Below, in pieces: positions 7,793 through 16,367 of a stretch of 34,433 bases of DNA; within the stretch, counting starts at the first letter, position 1; each line of letters opens with the position of its first letter. Origin of the DNA: an uncultured Coprococcus sp. (GTDB lineage: Bacteria; Bacillota_A; Clostridia; Lachnospirales; Lachnospiraceae). A program made the translations under genes and the position numbers. The DNA is taken from positions 1 through 34,433 of the forward strand of contig CAAGAB010000268.1 in the NCBI GenBank assembly GCA_900767685.1, read 5' to 3'. Under the pieces are notes generated by a model. The model was given only the letters and a program-made list of their open reading frames with translations, ran no database searches and was not told the DNA's origin.

Positions 7793-8845
7793 ATGAGATT
7801 TATACATGTTTCGGACATACATCTGGGGATGGTACCTGATAAGGGAAAACCGTGGAGTGAAGTCCGTGCAAAGGAGATAGAAGATACATTTGACAGGATA
7901 CTTGCTATTGCAGAGGAGAGAAAGGTGGATCTGCTCCTAGTGGCAGGAGATCTTTTTCATAAGGCGCCAGGGGTCACAGAGCTTGACAAGCTTGACAGCA
8001 GATTGTCAAAGCTGACAAACACTAAGACCATCATAGTGGCAGGAAGCAGTGACTATATAGAGAAGGATTCGCCTTCTGAGACGTATGGGTTCAAGTCAAA
8101 CACGGTGATACTTCCTGCGGGCGAATTCAGCAACGCTTATTTTGAAGATATAGACACCTGTGTTACAGGCTTTAGTTACGGGCAGGAAAAATATACTGAA
8201 AATTTTGCTGAGGGAATAGGACCGCAAAAGGAAGGCGCATCCAATATACTTCTCATGTACGGTGGTGATGAGGAGCATGGAGCATTTGATTTCAAAAAAA
8301 TTGCAGATGCAGGATTTGATTATGTAGCGCTTGGTTATCTCACAAAACCGAAGCATATGATAAAGAATAAAATGGCATACTCGGGTTCCCCGGAGCCGCT
8401 TACCTACAGAGATACGGGAAAGCATGGCTTTATATATGGTCAGATAATACACGGTGAGACAAGGATAAAGTGGGAGCCGATTGCCCAAAGAAGTTATATC
8501 AACCTTGGACTTGAGGTTAAGCCTGAATACACCGCAGCACAGATAGAACGTGTTATCTCAAAGCAGATAGAAAAGATGGGCGCGGAGAACATCTACAGAG
8601 TTATTCTCAAGGGGCAGAAGGGTAGAAATGTTGATACGACATTTGAGAAGCTTTCTGCTGAATATAAGATATACGACATTGTTGATAACACAATGTTTGA
8701 TTATAATAAGGACAGTCTTATGAGAGACAATGCCAATAACGTGCTTGGAAAATTTATTGCTGAGCTTTCAGATAAGGACGATGTGGTCAGCAAGAAAGCG
8801 CTTGAGTATGGCCTGGAGGCTGTTATAGCTACTGGAGAAAAGTAA
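7793..8845 (+). CDS. SbcD/YhaO-like metallophosphoesterase with degenerate active site
   Basis: A 350-residue calcineurin-fold protein related to the nuclease subunit of SbcCD/Mre11-Rad50 and to Bacillus YhaO. The first motifs are present: SDIHLG (Asp8, His10) and AGDLFH (Asp53). The later metal ligands are not. The GNHD motif reads AGSSD (83-87), the expected histidine of motif IV is Tyr156 (LLMYGG), and the GHIH motif reads GYLTKP (181-186). A protein keeping only three ligands is unlikely to hold the two-metal centre, so a non-catalytic scaffold or sensor is more probable than a nuclease. The stop codon overlaps the start of the ATPase gene by one base, implying coupled translation and a complex. 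AGAGGGTAA precedes the ATG. Confidence 0.82.
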   Translation: MRFIHVSDIHLGMVPDKGKPWSEVRAKEIEDTFDRILAIAEERKVDLLLVAGDLFHKAPGVTELDKLDSRLSKLTNTKTIIVAGSSDYIEKDSPSETYGFKSNTVILPAGEFSNAYFEDIDTCVTGFSYGQEKYTENFAEGIGPQKEGASNILLMYGGDEEHGAFDFKKIADAGFDYVALGYLTKPKHMIKNKMAYSGSPEPLTYRDTGKHGFIYGQIIHGETRIKWEPIAQRSYINLGLEVKPEYTAAQIERVISKQIEKMGAENIYRVILKGQKGRNVDTTFEKLSAEYKIYDIVDNTMFDYNKDSLMRDNANNVLGKFIAELSDKDDVVSKKALEYGLEAVIATGEK

Positions 8846-10554
8846 TGTATATAAATAAACTTTTTTTGAAAGAATTTGGGAAATTTAATAACAGAGAGAT
8901 AAAATTGGAACAGGGATTGAATGTCCTGTATGGAGGCAGTGGCTCAGGAAAAAGCACTGTGCGGGAGTTTGTTACAGGGATGCTGTTTGGCATAAGTAAG
9001 ACAAAGCGGTTAGGGGCTGAAAAGGATAATTATGCTAATTATAAGCCAAAGGGCGGAAATGGATATGCAGGCAAGGCTCATGTAACAAGTGCTGGTAAGA
9101 ATCATTTGCTCGAGAGAAATTTTAATATGACAACGGATGGCGCAACGCTCACTGATATAGAGAGTGGCAAGGAAGAGAGACTCGCCGCAAAGAATTCATA
9201 TAGAGGTGTACTTTTTGATATGGATAAGAGTACATATGTGGATGGACTTGATGTGGAGCCGGTTGACGAGGTCGGCAGCAGTGATAAGGCGGTATGTGAT
9301 TATCTTGAAAAGTACCTTCATAACATACATGAGACAGGTTGCAGCGGTATAAATAAAGAGGCTGCTATTGAATATCTTGAGAATGAGCGTAAGAAATATG
9401 ACAACAGAAAATATCTGATGCAGATAGAGGAGCTTGAGGCTCAGATGGATGAACTGGGAGATGTCGATAAGGATCTCGAGGATATCAGGAAGGCCAGAAG
9501 AGATGAGTTGGATGCCTACAATATGGAGATAGCAAGGCTCAAGAGGGAGGCCAGACAGCTTGTAAATGAGAAGGATGCTGAGATACCGGACGAGGATGAG
9601 GACAGGGAGAGAAGTCGTATATTCCTTGAGGTAGAAGCCATCGACGATGAGGACGAAAAGAAAGAGAAAAAGAAGCAGGAGAAGAATGCAAAGAAGCTCA
9701 CAGACAATATATTTGTCATAATGGCAGTGGGAATACTGGTTGTTGCGGTGATAACATTTGCGGTTCATCTGGTGGGATTCCAGAAGTCTATACAGCAGCT
9801 TTTTGTGATATGTACTATCGCGTTTGTGGCGATAACTATTATAGATGGTCTGTTCAGAAAAGGAACATTTGACGGCGATAAGCTTCCTTCGGAGGAGGAA
9901 TTTCAGCGAACCATTTATGAGATGGGAAGGGCGACGGAGTCAAGAACTGTGCGTGTTGAGATAGACAGGGTATTTCAGGAGGAGCACGATAAGAAACTGG
10001 ATATGTTCAAGTTCCAGGAGCATGATGCCATCGAAAAGAGGGATGCTTATTATGAACTCAAAGAGAAAAGAGATGCTATTTTCGTGGATTATGATGCACT
10101 TGAGACTGAGAAGAAGGCGATAGACAAAGCCGTTGAGATGATAAATAGTATTTCTGATGACCTGGCATCCAGATTTGATGGAATCGAGCATAACATATCT
10201 TTCTTGTTGGGTCTGATTTCCGGAGGGAAGTTTACTGAAGCCAAACTGGACGATGATATGCATATTGCGGTAAAGAGGGATGGACATTTCTTCAGAGCCG
10301 AATTTCTGGGCTCGGATGTTGTAAAGCAGGTTTATCTGGCGGTCCGACTGGCGGTTGCAAAGATCCTGGATGATGAGAAGATGCCGCTTCTGCTGGACGA
10401 TGTGGTAAGCACAGTGGATGATGAGGGACTTGAGGGCGTTCTTAAGGCTATAAGCTATGTGGAGACAGAGCAGATCATACTTCTTACATCTGACGAGAAT
10501 ATGGTCAGCAGATTGCAGAATATGGATTGTAAATGCAATGTGGTTGCGTTGTAA
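8845..10554 (+). CDS. SbcC/YhaN-like SMC-type ATPase with membrane segments, signature motif lost
   Basis: A 569-residue Rad50/SbcC-type ATPase, much shorter than the usual 900-1000 or more. It has Walker A GGSGSGKST (30-38), coiled-coil stretches (about 175-285 and 355-440), and two membrane segments between them (about 289-310 and 319-337); a central membrane pair is, as I recall, also a feature of Bacillus YhaN. Walker B PLLLDDV (514-520) is intact. The ABC signature, normally LSGGT, reads LGSDVVK (488-494), and the switch histidine position near LLTSDEN appears to be Ser. ATP binding seems possible; the hydrolysis cycle may be impaired. It pairs with the equally degenerate phosphoesterase. 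An intrinsic terminator follows about 80 bases after the stop. Confidence 0.8.
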   Translation: MYINKLFLKEFGKFNNREIKLEQGLNVLYGGSGSGKSTVREFVTGMLFGISKTKRLGAEKDNYANYKPKGGNGYAGKAHVTSAGKNHLLERNFNMTTDGATLTDIESGKEERLAAKNSYRGVLFDMDKSTYVDGLDVEPVDEVGSSDKAVCDYLEKYLHNIHETGCSGINKEAAIEYLENERKKYDNRKYLMQIEELEAQMDELGDVDKDLEDIRKARRDELDAYNMEIARLKREARQLVNEKDAEIPDEDEDRERSRIFLEVEAIDDEDEKKEKKKQEKNAKKLTDNIFVIMAVGILVVAVITFAVHLVGFQKSIQQLFVICTIAFVAITIIDGLFRKGTFDGDKLPSEEEFQRTIYEMGRATESRTVRVEIDRVFQEEHDKKLDMFKFQEHDAIEKRDAYYELKEKRDAIFVDYDALETEKKAIDKAVEMINSISDDLASRFDGIEHNISFLLGLISGGKFTEAKLDDDMHIAVKRDGHFFRAEFLGSDVVKQVYLAVRLAVAKILDDEKMPLLLDDVVSTVDDEGLEGVLKAISYVETEQIILLTSDENMVSRLQNMDCKCNVVAL

Positions 10555-10631
10555 TCTAATTGAAATAAGGCTACCGCAATCCCACTGGCTTTAGACAATG
10601 GGTAGTTCACTAATTATACGAATATATGTTG

Positions 10632-10676
10632 AGAGTCGTACATGGATGAGGAATTCGTGCACGACTCTTTGTTTTT
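10632..10676 (+). terminator. Intrinsic terminator after the SbcCD-like operon
   Basis: Arms AGAGTCGT (10632-10639) and ACGACTCT (10661-10668) are followed by TTGTTTTT. The outer stem is 8 bp with a large loop. The bases between this and the next terminator (10677-10780) contain no gene or motif I recognise. Confidence 0.7.
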
Positions 10677-10780
10677 GCTTCAAATACGCAGGCAGGATAC
10701 ATTGAATGGTGTACAAGGTTCCTGTATGGGCAAATCTCCAGAGACTAAGCTGCGCAATCTCAAATTTTCAGAAAAATAGA

Positions 10781-10829
10781 AAAGGACTTTCATCAGTTCG
10801 ATAAATATCCTAGCTGACGGAAGTCCTTT
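10781..10829 (-). terminator. Intrinsic terminator of the dnaD-dnaC-prs operon
   Basis: A 16-position stem (10781-10796 with 10814-10829; one mismatch, one G-U) is followed on the minus strand by a T-rich tract (TTTTCTATTTTTC). It lies 25 bases past the prs stop. Confidence 0.8.
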
Positions 10830-10854
10830 GTTGTATATGAGATATATTTAAATC

Positions 10855-12054
10855 CTAGTAATTCTCATAATTGTCAGAGATTGTGTGCTTTACCTTGTAC
10901 TCTGCAATTCTTGCGCTGATCCTTTCTGATGGATCAAGAAGATCGCTGAGGGATGCATCATGATTCAGGTGGTCGATGATGAGTGCGATGTACTTACTCA
11001 TATCGGCTGACACATACCAGTCACGATCAGCAAGCTCAGGAAGCTGATATGTGAGGTTGGTGGTGATGACCTTCTCAATAATACCTTCCTCGTGACACTT
11101 GTCAAATACCTCGAGACCCTTTGTGAAGAGACCGAATGTGGCAAGAGCAAAGACTCTTTTGGCCTTTCTGGCCTTGAGCTGCTTTGCAACATCTATCATG
11201 CTCTCTCCTGATGCTATCATATCATCAATAATGATAACATCCTTGCCCTCAACTGAATCGCCGAGGAATTCGTGGGCAACTATAGGGTTACGTCCATCTA
11301 CAACTCTCGAGTAATCTCTCCTCTTGTAGAACATACCAACGTCTACACCGAGAAGGTTAGCGAAGTAGATTGCTCTGTGCATAGCACCCTCATCAGGTGA
11401 GATGACCATCATATGGTCATTGCCTATCTCAAGATCAGGAGTTGATCTAAGAAGTGCCTTAACAAACTGGTAGGTTGGCTTGACGTTCTCAAAACCACTC
11501 TTTGGAATGGCGTTCACTACTCTTGGATCATGTGCGTCAAAGGTAACGATGTTGTCGACGCCGTACTGCTTGAGCTCCTGAAGCATAACTGCACAGTCGA
11601 GAGACTCACGTCCTGATCTCTTGTGCTGACGGCTCTCATACAGGAAAGGCATGATAACCGTAAGCTTTCTAGGCTTGTCTGTCATAGCAGAGATGATACG
11701 TTTAAGATCAGCATAGTGATCATCAGGTGACATTCTCTGTGGCTGACCAGCCATAGTATATGTGCAGCTGTAGTTTCCAACATCAAGCATGATATATATG
11801 TCCTTACCACGAACTGACTCGTTGACAATACCCTTAGCCTCACCTGATCCAAATCTTGGACAGTCTGTGTCAATGAGGTAAGAGTCTTTCTCATAACCAT
11901 GGAATACGATACTTGACTTGTTCTCGTTCTGGCGGTTCTTTCTCCACTTAACGATATAGGAATCAACCTTTTTACCAAGAGGCACGATACTCTTGTGTGC
12001 AATGATTCCAAGGCTTCCTACGGGTATTGTTTCCAACTTACTATCGTCTGGCAT
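10855..12054 (-). CDS. prs: Ribose-phosphate pyrophosphokinase (PRPP synthetase), divergent long form
   Basis: Makes PRPP from ribose 5-phosphate and ATP for purine, pyrimidine, NAD, His and Trp synthesis. At 399 residues it is longer than the usual about 315. Landmarks are the ATP flexible loop FLYESRQHKRSG (137-148), FDAHDP (172-177), and the PRPP-binding loop VIIIDDMIASGESM (273-286), in which the common DTAGT reads ASGES. About 45 extra N-terminal residues and an extended C-terminus account for the added length. A strong TAGGAGGA ribosome-binding site lies before the ATG. It sits 54 bases downstream of the helicase-loader gene with no terminator between, so it is probably the last gene of the dnaD operon, tying nucleotide supply to replication genes. 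Oligomerisation and allostery may differ from the classical enzyme. Confidence 0.9.
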   Translation of the reverse strand: MPDDSKLETIPVGSLGIIAHKSIVPLGKKVDSYIVKWRKNRQNENKSSIVFHGYEKDSYLIDTDCPRFGSGEAKGIVNESVRGKDIYIMLDVGNYSCTYTMAGQPQRMSPDDHYADLKRIISAMTDKPRKLTVIMPFLYESRQHKRSGRESLDCAVMLQELKQYGVDNIVTFDAHDPRVVNAIPKSGFENVKPTYQFVKALLRSTPDLEIGNDHMMVISPDEGAMHRAIYFANLLGVDVGMFYKRRDYSRVVDGRNPIVAHEFLGDSVEGKDVIIIDDMIASGESMIDVAKQLKARKAKRVFALATFGLFTKGLEVFDKCHEEGIIEKVITTNLTYQLPELADRDWYVSADMSKYIALIIDHLNHDASLSDLLDPSERISARIAEYKVKHTISDNYENY

Positions 12055-12108
12055 AATAAAATCCTCCTAATCTGAATATGTTTATGTGCTGCCTTGTGTT
12101 TTTCAGGA

Positions 12109-13107
12109 CTATGCCTGCTTCGTTATATGTTTCATTCGTTTCATATAACGGATATTATCTCCGTAGAGATTTAATATGAGATAACTATCGACTATTCGCG
12201 ACATAATACGTTCAGTATAGCGCTCACTGATCTTCTGCAGATCCAGATTCGTGGATATGAGAGTGGACAGTCTCCTGATAGATCTCCTATTTATAATCTC
12301 GAATAACTGTGATTGGACAAATGAATTGGTAAGCTCAGTGCCCAGATCATCAATTATTAGAAAATCACAGCTGTAGATATAGTCATATATCATCTCGTCA
12401 TGAGGTTCGTGACTATTTCTCATAATAATATCCCGTAAGATATTATCAAATAAATGTGCCGCAGACAAGTACAAAACTGTATAACCTTTATCAAGAAGGC
12501 TTTTTGCTATACAGTTTGTGAGAAAGGTTTTACCTGTGCCGGTCTCTCCATATAGCAGGATCCCAGGTCTTTTGTCCTGAAAATCATCGGTAAATCTCTT
12601 GGCGGCAGACAGGATGCTTCTGGCATTCTGGTATGGCGTGTAACGGTAGCTGCCAAAAGGTTCATCCTTGTATACGTTAAGATCAAATGTATCAAAATTT
12701 TCAATTTTAAGAACGTTTTTTATCGTTGACTGTTCGTACAGCTGGTCGATGATCATCTGTTTTAGACATGTACAAGGCTTGCCATCTATGTAACCGCTGT
12801 CTCTGCATAAGGAACATGTATAAACCGGTGCAAGATAGTCGGACGGGAATTCCGAAGCTTTTATAATCTCGGCTCGTTCCTTTTTCAGGGCACTGGTTGT
12901 GGATTCACATTCATCCTTGTCATATTCCTTTTTTAATATGCGGGCTTTGGACGCCTGAACAGCCAGGTGAGCAAGCTCGTTATCTATCTCCTTCACTCTG
13001 GAAAGCTTGCTGTACAGTTCTGCTTTGCGGCTGTCCTGAATGCGTATGTTGTCCTGCCGTCTTCTGCTGAGCCTGGAGAGGATGTCATCGTAATTGATAT
13101 TGTTCAT
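12109..13107 (-). CDS. DnaC/DnaI-type helicase loader ATPase
   Basis: A 332-residue AAA+ protein of the DnaC/DnaI/IstB group, which loads the replicative helicase at origins and restarting forks. A charged helical N-terminus (1-90) precedes a four-cysteine zinc finger (Cys98, Cys101, Cys112, Cys114), as in Bacillus DnaI. The ATPase domain has Walker A GETGTGKT (187-194), Walker B LIIDDLG (250-256), sensor STNLD, and an arginine-finger region ERIMSRI. No transposase partner is nearby, so an IstB role is unlikely. It lies 67 bases downstream of the DnaD-domain gene on the same strand, mirroring the DnaB-DnaI pairing of Bacillus. The AT-rich gap between them holds A/T runs but no clear terminator. 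Confidence 0.9.
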   Translation of the reverse strand: MNNINYDDILSRLSRRRQDNIRIQDSRKAELYSKLSRVKEIDNELAHLAVQASKARILKKEYDKDECESTTSALKKERAEIIKASEFPSDYLAPVYTCSLCRDSGYIDGKPCTCLKQMIIDQLYEQSTIKNVLKIENFDTFDLNVYKDEPFGSYRYTPYQNARSILSAAKRFTDDFQDKRPGILLYGETGTGKTFLTNCIAKSLLDKGYTVLYLSAAHLFDNILRDIIMRNSHEPHDEMIYDYIYSCDFLIIDDLGTELTNSFVQSQLFEIINRRSIRRLSTLISTNLDLQKISERYTERIMSRIVDSYLILNLYGDNIRYMKRMKHITKQA

Positions 13108-13174
13108 GATGATGTATTACCTTTAAAAAATACTATTATTAAAAAATATTATTATAAAAAAATTATTATGTAAT

Positions 13175-14353
13175 TTAAGAAATTTTGTCATTCTTGTTGA
13201 GGCTGTCTGCAAGCAGCTGCTCAAGCTCACCAAGCTGATCTGACATGTCTGTCTGTTGGAAGTTGGCAAATCCGTTAGGCTTTGCTGTTGCTCTATATGT
13301 CTGGATATCGCGGGCTGCCATATTTTTCAAGTGCTCCTGATCCAGACTCTCCACATCCTTTATGGATTTTACACCCTTTTTATGCCAATTTTCAAGAATT
13401 CCATTCACATATGCGAAATTAGCTGACTGAGGTTTGGAAAGTATGGCTTTTTTGCATGCAAGTACAATAAGTTCGTCAGAAAAGCCCATCTCCTCAGACC
13501 AGGCATCTATGTATGCGAGTTCGGTATTGGTAGGTATAGACCTTGAAATACCAAGCTCGGGAAAAATCAACTTGACAAGAGGGTTGAAAGACATACTGCT
13601 TTCTTTTGCCTTTTCTACAGTGTCAATACCGTTCTTATACCATCCTTTGGCCACTCCTTCGGCATATTTCAGGTTGGTTTTGTTGCGCGTCAGACAGTAG
13701 TCAATAAGGTATTCAATAAGCTCCTGCGAGAAATGAAGCTGATCATATATGTAAATAAGGATTTCTGTTTCATTGAGTGAAAGAGTTTTGCCATAAAAGG
13801 CTTCAGCTTCAAACAATATATCAGAAAATATGTCATCATCCTGTTTTTTGCGCAGCAATTCCGGTGTGATGGCAGCCTTGGCAGGCGGTTCGTGGAATAT
13901 CGGATGATAATCCTGCACTGTCTGTACTTCCTGAATCCGAGCGGGCTCAGCCGATTCTTCCTGAGCATTGCTGACGGCAGACGTATCTGGTGCTACCGCT
14001 GAGAAATCCATTCCCAGCATAGAAAGGCTGTCCAAGTTATCTTCGTCCATGGACTTGTCACGCAGAGGAAGCATGGTTATCCCGGTGAGAACATTCTTGT
14101 TGTTATAGTTGAGTCTGAGCACATCCTGACCTATCCAATAACGTATGCCCTTGCAGATGAAACCCTCTGAAAGGCCGAGATGGTCAGCGATATCCGGGAT
14201 GGACACAGGCTCTTTGGTGGATAACAGTCTGACTAGATACATATATATCTTTACAAAATCTCCGTTGGCGGATGGCATGTAGTAGTCTATAAAATAGTTA
14301 GATATGGAAGAATATGTTTCGGCCTTTTCTGTTGTGATAGTGATGTAGTTCAT
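13175..14353 (-). CDS. DnaD-domain primosome protein with two tandem DnaD C-terminal domains
   Basis: A 392-residue replication initiation protein of the DnaB/DnaD superfamily, which remodels origin DNA and recruits the helicase-loader complex. The N-terminal winged helix (about 30-85) is followed by an acidic linker (100-170), then two DnaD-type domains (about 175-245 and 258-330). Each ends in the family signature: YAEGVAKGWYKNGI and YVNGILENWHKKGV. The start at 14353 has AAGGAG 8 bases upstream; an in-frame ATG at 14398 would add 15 residues lacking domain features. It is the first gene of an operon with the helicase loader and prs. The promoter region contains DnaA boxes, so its expression may be tied to DnaA. 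Confidence 0.87.
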   Translation of the reverse strand: MNYITITTEKAETYSSISNYFIDYYMPSANGDFVKIYMYLVRLLSTKEPVSIPDIADHLGLSEGFICKGIRYWIGQDVLRLNYNNKNVLTGITMLPLRDKSMDEDNLDSLSMLGMDFSAVAPDTSAVSNAQEESAEPARIQEVQTVQDYHPIFHEPPAKAAITPELLRKKQDDDIFSDILFEAEAFYGKTLSLNETEILIYIYDQLHFSQELIEYLIDYCLTRNKTNLKYAEGVAKGWYKNGIDTVEKAKESSMSFNPLVKLIFPELGISRSIPTNTELAYIDAWSEEMGFSDELIVLACKKAILSKPQSANFAYVNGILENWHKKGVKSIKDVESLDQEHLKNMAARDIQTYRATAKPNGFANFQQTDMSDQLGELEQLLADSLNKNDKIS

Positions 14354-14422
14354 TGTCGGAACTCCTTTCCATACTCTTAAAAATAACGTAATTATCATCG
14401 GTTAAAGCCTAATGACCGCTTC

Positions 14423-14450
14423 ATTATAACATGTACTTTAGGGATTTCAA
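14423..14450 (-). promoter_or_regulatory. Sigma-A promoter of the dnaD-dnaC-prs operon
   Basis: On the minus strand: TTGAAA (14445-14450), a 16-base spacer, and TATAAT (14423-14428) with an extended TGT. The expected transcript start is near 14416, about 60 bases before the dnaD ATG. Confidence 0.7.
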
Positions 14451-14494
14451 GAGGCCTGCTGGTTGGTTGAGAAAAAGAGGGTGGATGTTGATAG

Positions 14495-14512
14495 TGTGGA
14501 TAATGTGGATGA
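14495..14512 (+). promoter_or_regulatory. Tandem DnaA boxes upstream of the dnaD operon
   Basis: TGTGGATAA (14495-14503) is the exact complement of the consensus box TTATCCACA. It is followed without a gap by TGTGGATGA (14504-14512), one mismatch away. They sit 45-62 bp upstream of the -35 of the primosome operon. Confidence 0.55.
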
Positions 14513-14593
14513 ATTAATCGAAAAAAAATTAGTGTTAAAAATATCCTTTGATTTAACAGGGTTGTAAAGGAAATGTAAAAATTATGTCAACGA

Positions 14594-14635
14594 AGAAAAA
14601 AATAAACATGGTGGGGATAGTTTCCCACCATGTTT
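14594..14635 (-). terminator. Intrinsic terminator of murC
   Basis: A perfect 12-bp stem (14604-14615 with 14624-14635) with an 8-base loop. On the minus strand it is followed by a tract of seven or more T. It lies 19 bases past the murC stop and separates murC from the dnaD operon. Confidence 0.85.
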
Positions 14636-14644
14636 TGTGGATAA
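14636..14644 (+). promoter_or_regulatory. Third DnaA box, exact match
   Basis: TGTGGATAA, the exact complement of TTATCCACA, lies between the murC terminator hairpin and the murC stop codon. It belongs to the same 300-base gap as the tandem boxes; the rest of that gap is AT-rich without further recognisable features. Confidence 0.45.
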
Positions 14645-14653
14645 TGTTGACAA

Positions 14654-16036
14654 CTATTTTTTTAACAGGTCATTTCCAATAGAATAAACGTTTCCGGCGC
14701 CCATAGTTATCAACAAATCATTTTTTTTACATTTTTTTAACAGATAATTTTCTATATCGTCGAATGATGGCAGATAGAATGCGTCCGTGCCGTATTCTGC
14801 GATTTTTTCTGCCAGCTGTTTTGCTGATACAAGACCGGTATCTTTTTCTCTGGCTGCATATATATCTGCCACAATGACGTGGTCGCATACCTTGAGAGCC
14901 TCTGCGAACTCGTTGAATAACGCATAAGTTCTTGAATATGTATGTGGCTGGAACACACACCACAGTTCATTGTAATCGGTGTTTTTGGCTGCCTTAAGTG
15001 TTGCGGCGATCTCTGTTGGATGATGTGCGTAGTCGTCCATGACTCTTACGTTGTCCAGAATAGTACCTTTGTACTCGAAACGTCTCTCTGCACCGACACA
15101 CTCTGACAGTCCCTGCTTGATGACATCGATGGATATTCCAAGCTCCAGTGATGCGGCTATGGCTGATAGAGAATTGTATACGTTGTGCTCTCCGAATACT
15201 TTGAGAGTTATATCGGTAACTTCTTTGCCATCGACGACAAGTGTGTATGTAGGATGTCCGAGATCGTCAAATCTTATATTGTGTGCAGAATATTTGTTCT
15301 GTGCACCCTTTCCAAATGTAACAACTCGGCACTCAAGGTCTTTTACAACGGTGTCGTAGTACTTCATATCTCCATTTACTATAACGAGTCCTTCTTTTGG
15401 AGTCTTGGTGGCAAATACGTGGAATGAATCTGCAATCTCGTCAATATCCTTGAAGAAGTCCAGATGATCGGCGTCCACGTTAAGTATGATGCTGATAAAT
15501 GGTTTAAATGCATGATAGCTGTTGGTGTATTCGCATGCCTCTGTCACAAAGTATTCTGACTTGCCGACACGGATGTTGCCGCCGATGCTGTCGAGTATTC
15601 CGCCCACTGAGATGGTAGGGTCGGTGTCTGCGTCGATGAGGATGTATGACAGCATGGATGTTGTTGTGGTCTTGCCGTGTGTTCCACTGACAGCGATGGA
15701 GTATTTGTAATTTTCCATGATCTGTCCGAGAAGCTGTGCTCTTGTCAGCATAGGTATGCCCTTTTCAACCGCAGCCTTGAACTCTTCATTGTCAGGGTGG
15801 ATAGCGGCTGTATATACAACAAGGTCGATATTGTCAGTTATGTTGGATGCGCGCTGGCCTATATTGATAAGAGCGCCCATATCAGCTAACTGATCGGTTA
15901 TCTCGGATGCCTTCATATCGGAACCGGTAACTTTGAACCCTGCTTTGAGAAGAATCTCGGCAAGTCCGCTCATGCTTATTCCACCTATTCCCATGAAATG
16001 GACATTTATTGGCTTTGAAAAATTGATCTTGTACAT
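14654..16036 (-). CDS. murC: UDP-N-acetylmuramate--L-alanine ligase
   Basis: Adds L-Ala to UDP-MurNAc with ATP, the first amino-acid step of peptidoglycan precursor synthesis in the cytoplasm. At 460 residues it has the normal length. Motifs are the Rossmann-like N-terminal loop HFMGIGGISMSGLAEIL (13-29), the ATP loop SGTHGKTTTTSML (117-129), DADHLDFF in the central domain, and YAHHPTEI and QPHTYSRT in the C-terminal domain. I chose the start at 16036, preceded by AAGGAAGGCGAG, over an in-frame ATG at 16072 that has no ribosome-binding site. It is a single gene with its own terminator and probable promoter. Confidence 0.95.
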   Translation of the reverse strand: MYKINFSKPINVHFMGIGGISMSGLAEILLKAGFKVTGSDMKASEITDQLADMGALINIGQRASNITDNIDLVVYTAAIHPDNEEFKAAVEKGIPMLTRAQLLGQIMENYKYSIAVSGTHGKTTTTSMLSYILIDADTDPTISVGGILDSIGGNIRVGKSEYFVTEACEYTNSYHAFKPFISIILNVDADHLDFFKDIDEIADSFHVFATKTPKEGLVIVNGDMKYYDTVVKDLECRVVTFGKGAQNKYSAHNIRFDDLGHPTYTLVVDGKEVTDITLKVFGEHNVYNSLSAIAASLELGISIDVIKQGLSECVGAERRFEYKGTILDNVRVMDDYAHHPTEIAATLKAAKNTDYNELWCVFQPHTYSRTYALFNEFAEALKVCDHVIVADIYAAREKDTGLVSAKQLAEKIAEYGTDAFYLPSFDDIENYLLKKCKKNDLLITMGAGNVYSIGNDLLKK

Positions 16037-16107
16037 TTGTATCTCGCCTTCCTTATATAAAAGATTATTCAAATACTAAATAAAAATTGTGCATTTCTCG
16101 CGAAGTC

Positions 16108-16113
16108 ATTATA
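16108..16113 (-). promoter_or_regulatory. Extended -10 of the murC promoter
   Basis: TGT-TATAAT read on the minus strand, about 70 bases before the murC start. The -35 region is poor (TTCCAT at 16-base spacing), so the extended TG probably compensates. Confidence 0.4.
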
Positions 16114-16195
16114 ACATTAAATGTTGATTATGGAAATTGAAAAATAGTTTATGTTTTATTATGTGGTAAAAATTAAAACTCTGGTCATACATACA

Positions 16196-16224
16196 TTGTT
16201 ATCGAACGAAAATTATGTTATAAA
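16196..16224 (+). promoter_or_regulatory. Probable promoter of the hydrogenase leader
   Basis: TTGTTA (16196-16201), a 17-base spacer, and TATAAA (16219-16224) with an extended TGT. Transcription from here gives a roughly 340-base leader before the hydrogenase start. Confidence 0.45.
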
Positions 16225-16367
16225 TGGAAGAGGTGTGGTTGTATATAATAAATATTAATCATTGTGTGCAAGGCACTGATTAAATGCGGATGAGATGAAG
16301 AATCTTTGGGTGATCAAGAGAATGATATTGCCTGGGATAATATTTCGTTCCGGTAAGGAGTCATGAT

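Noticed and set aside
12109..13107. IstB-type transposition ATPase
   Set aside because: No IstA transposase, no terminal repeats, and the zinc finger plus DnaD-gene neighbour fit a helicase loader.
14461..14653. Possible chromosomal replication origin
   Set aside because: Two exact DnaA boxes and one near match, but no dnaA/dnaN neighbours and no dense box cluster with a clear unwinding element; a regulatory or titration site is more likely.
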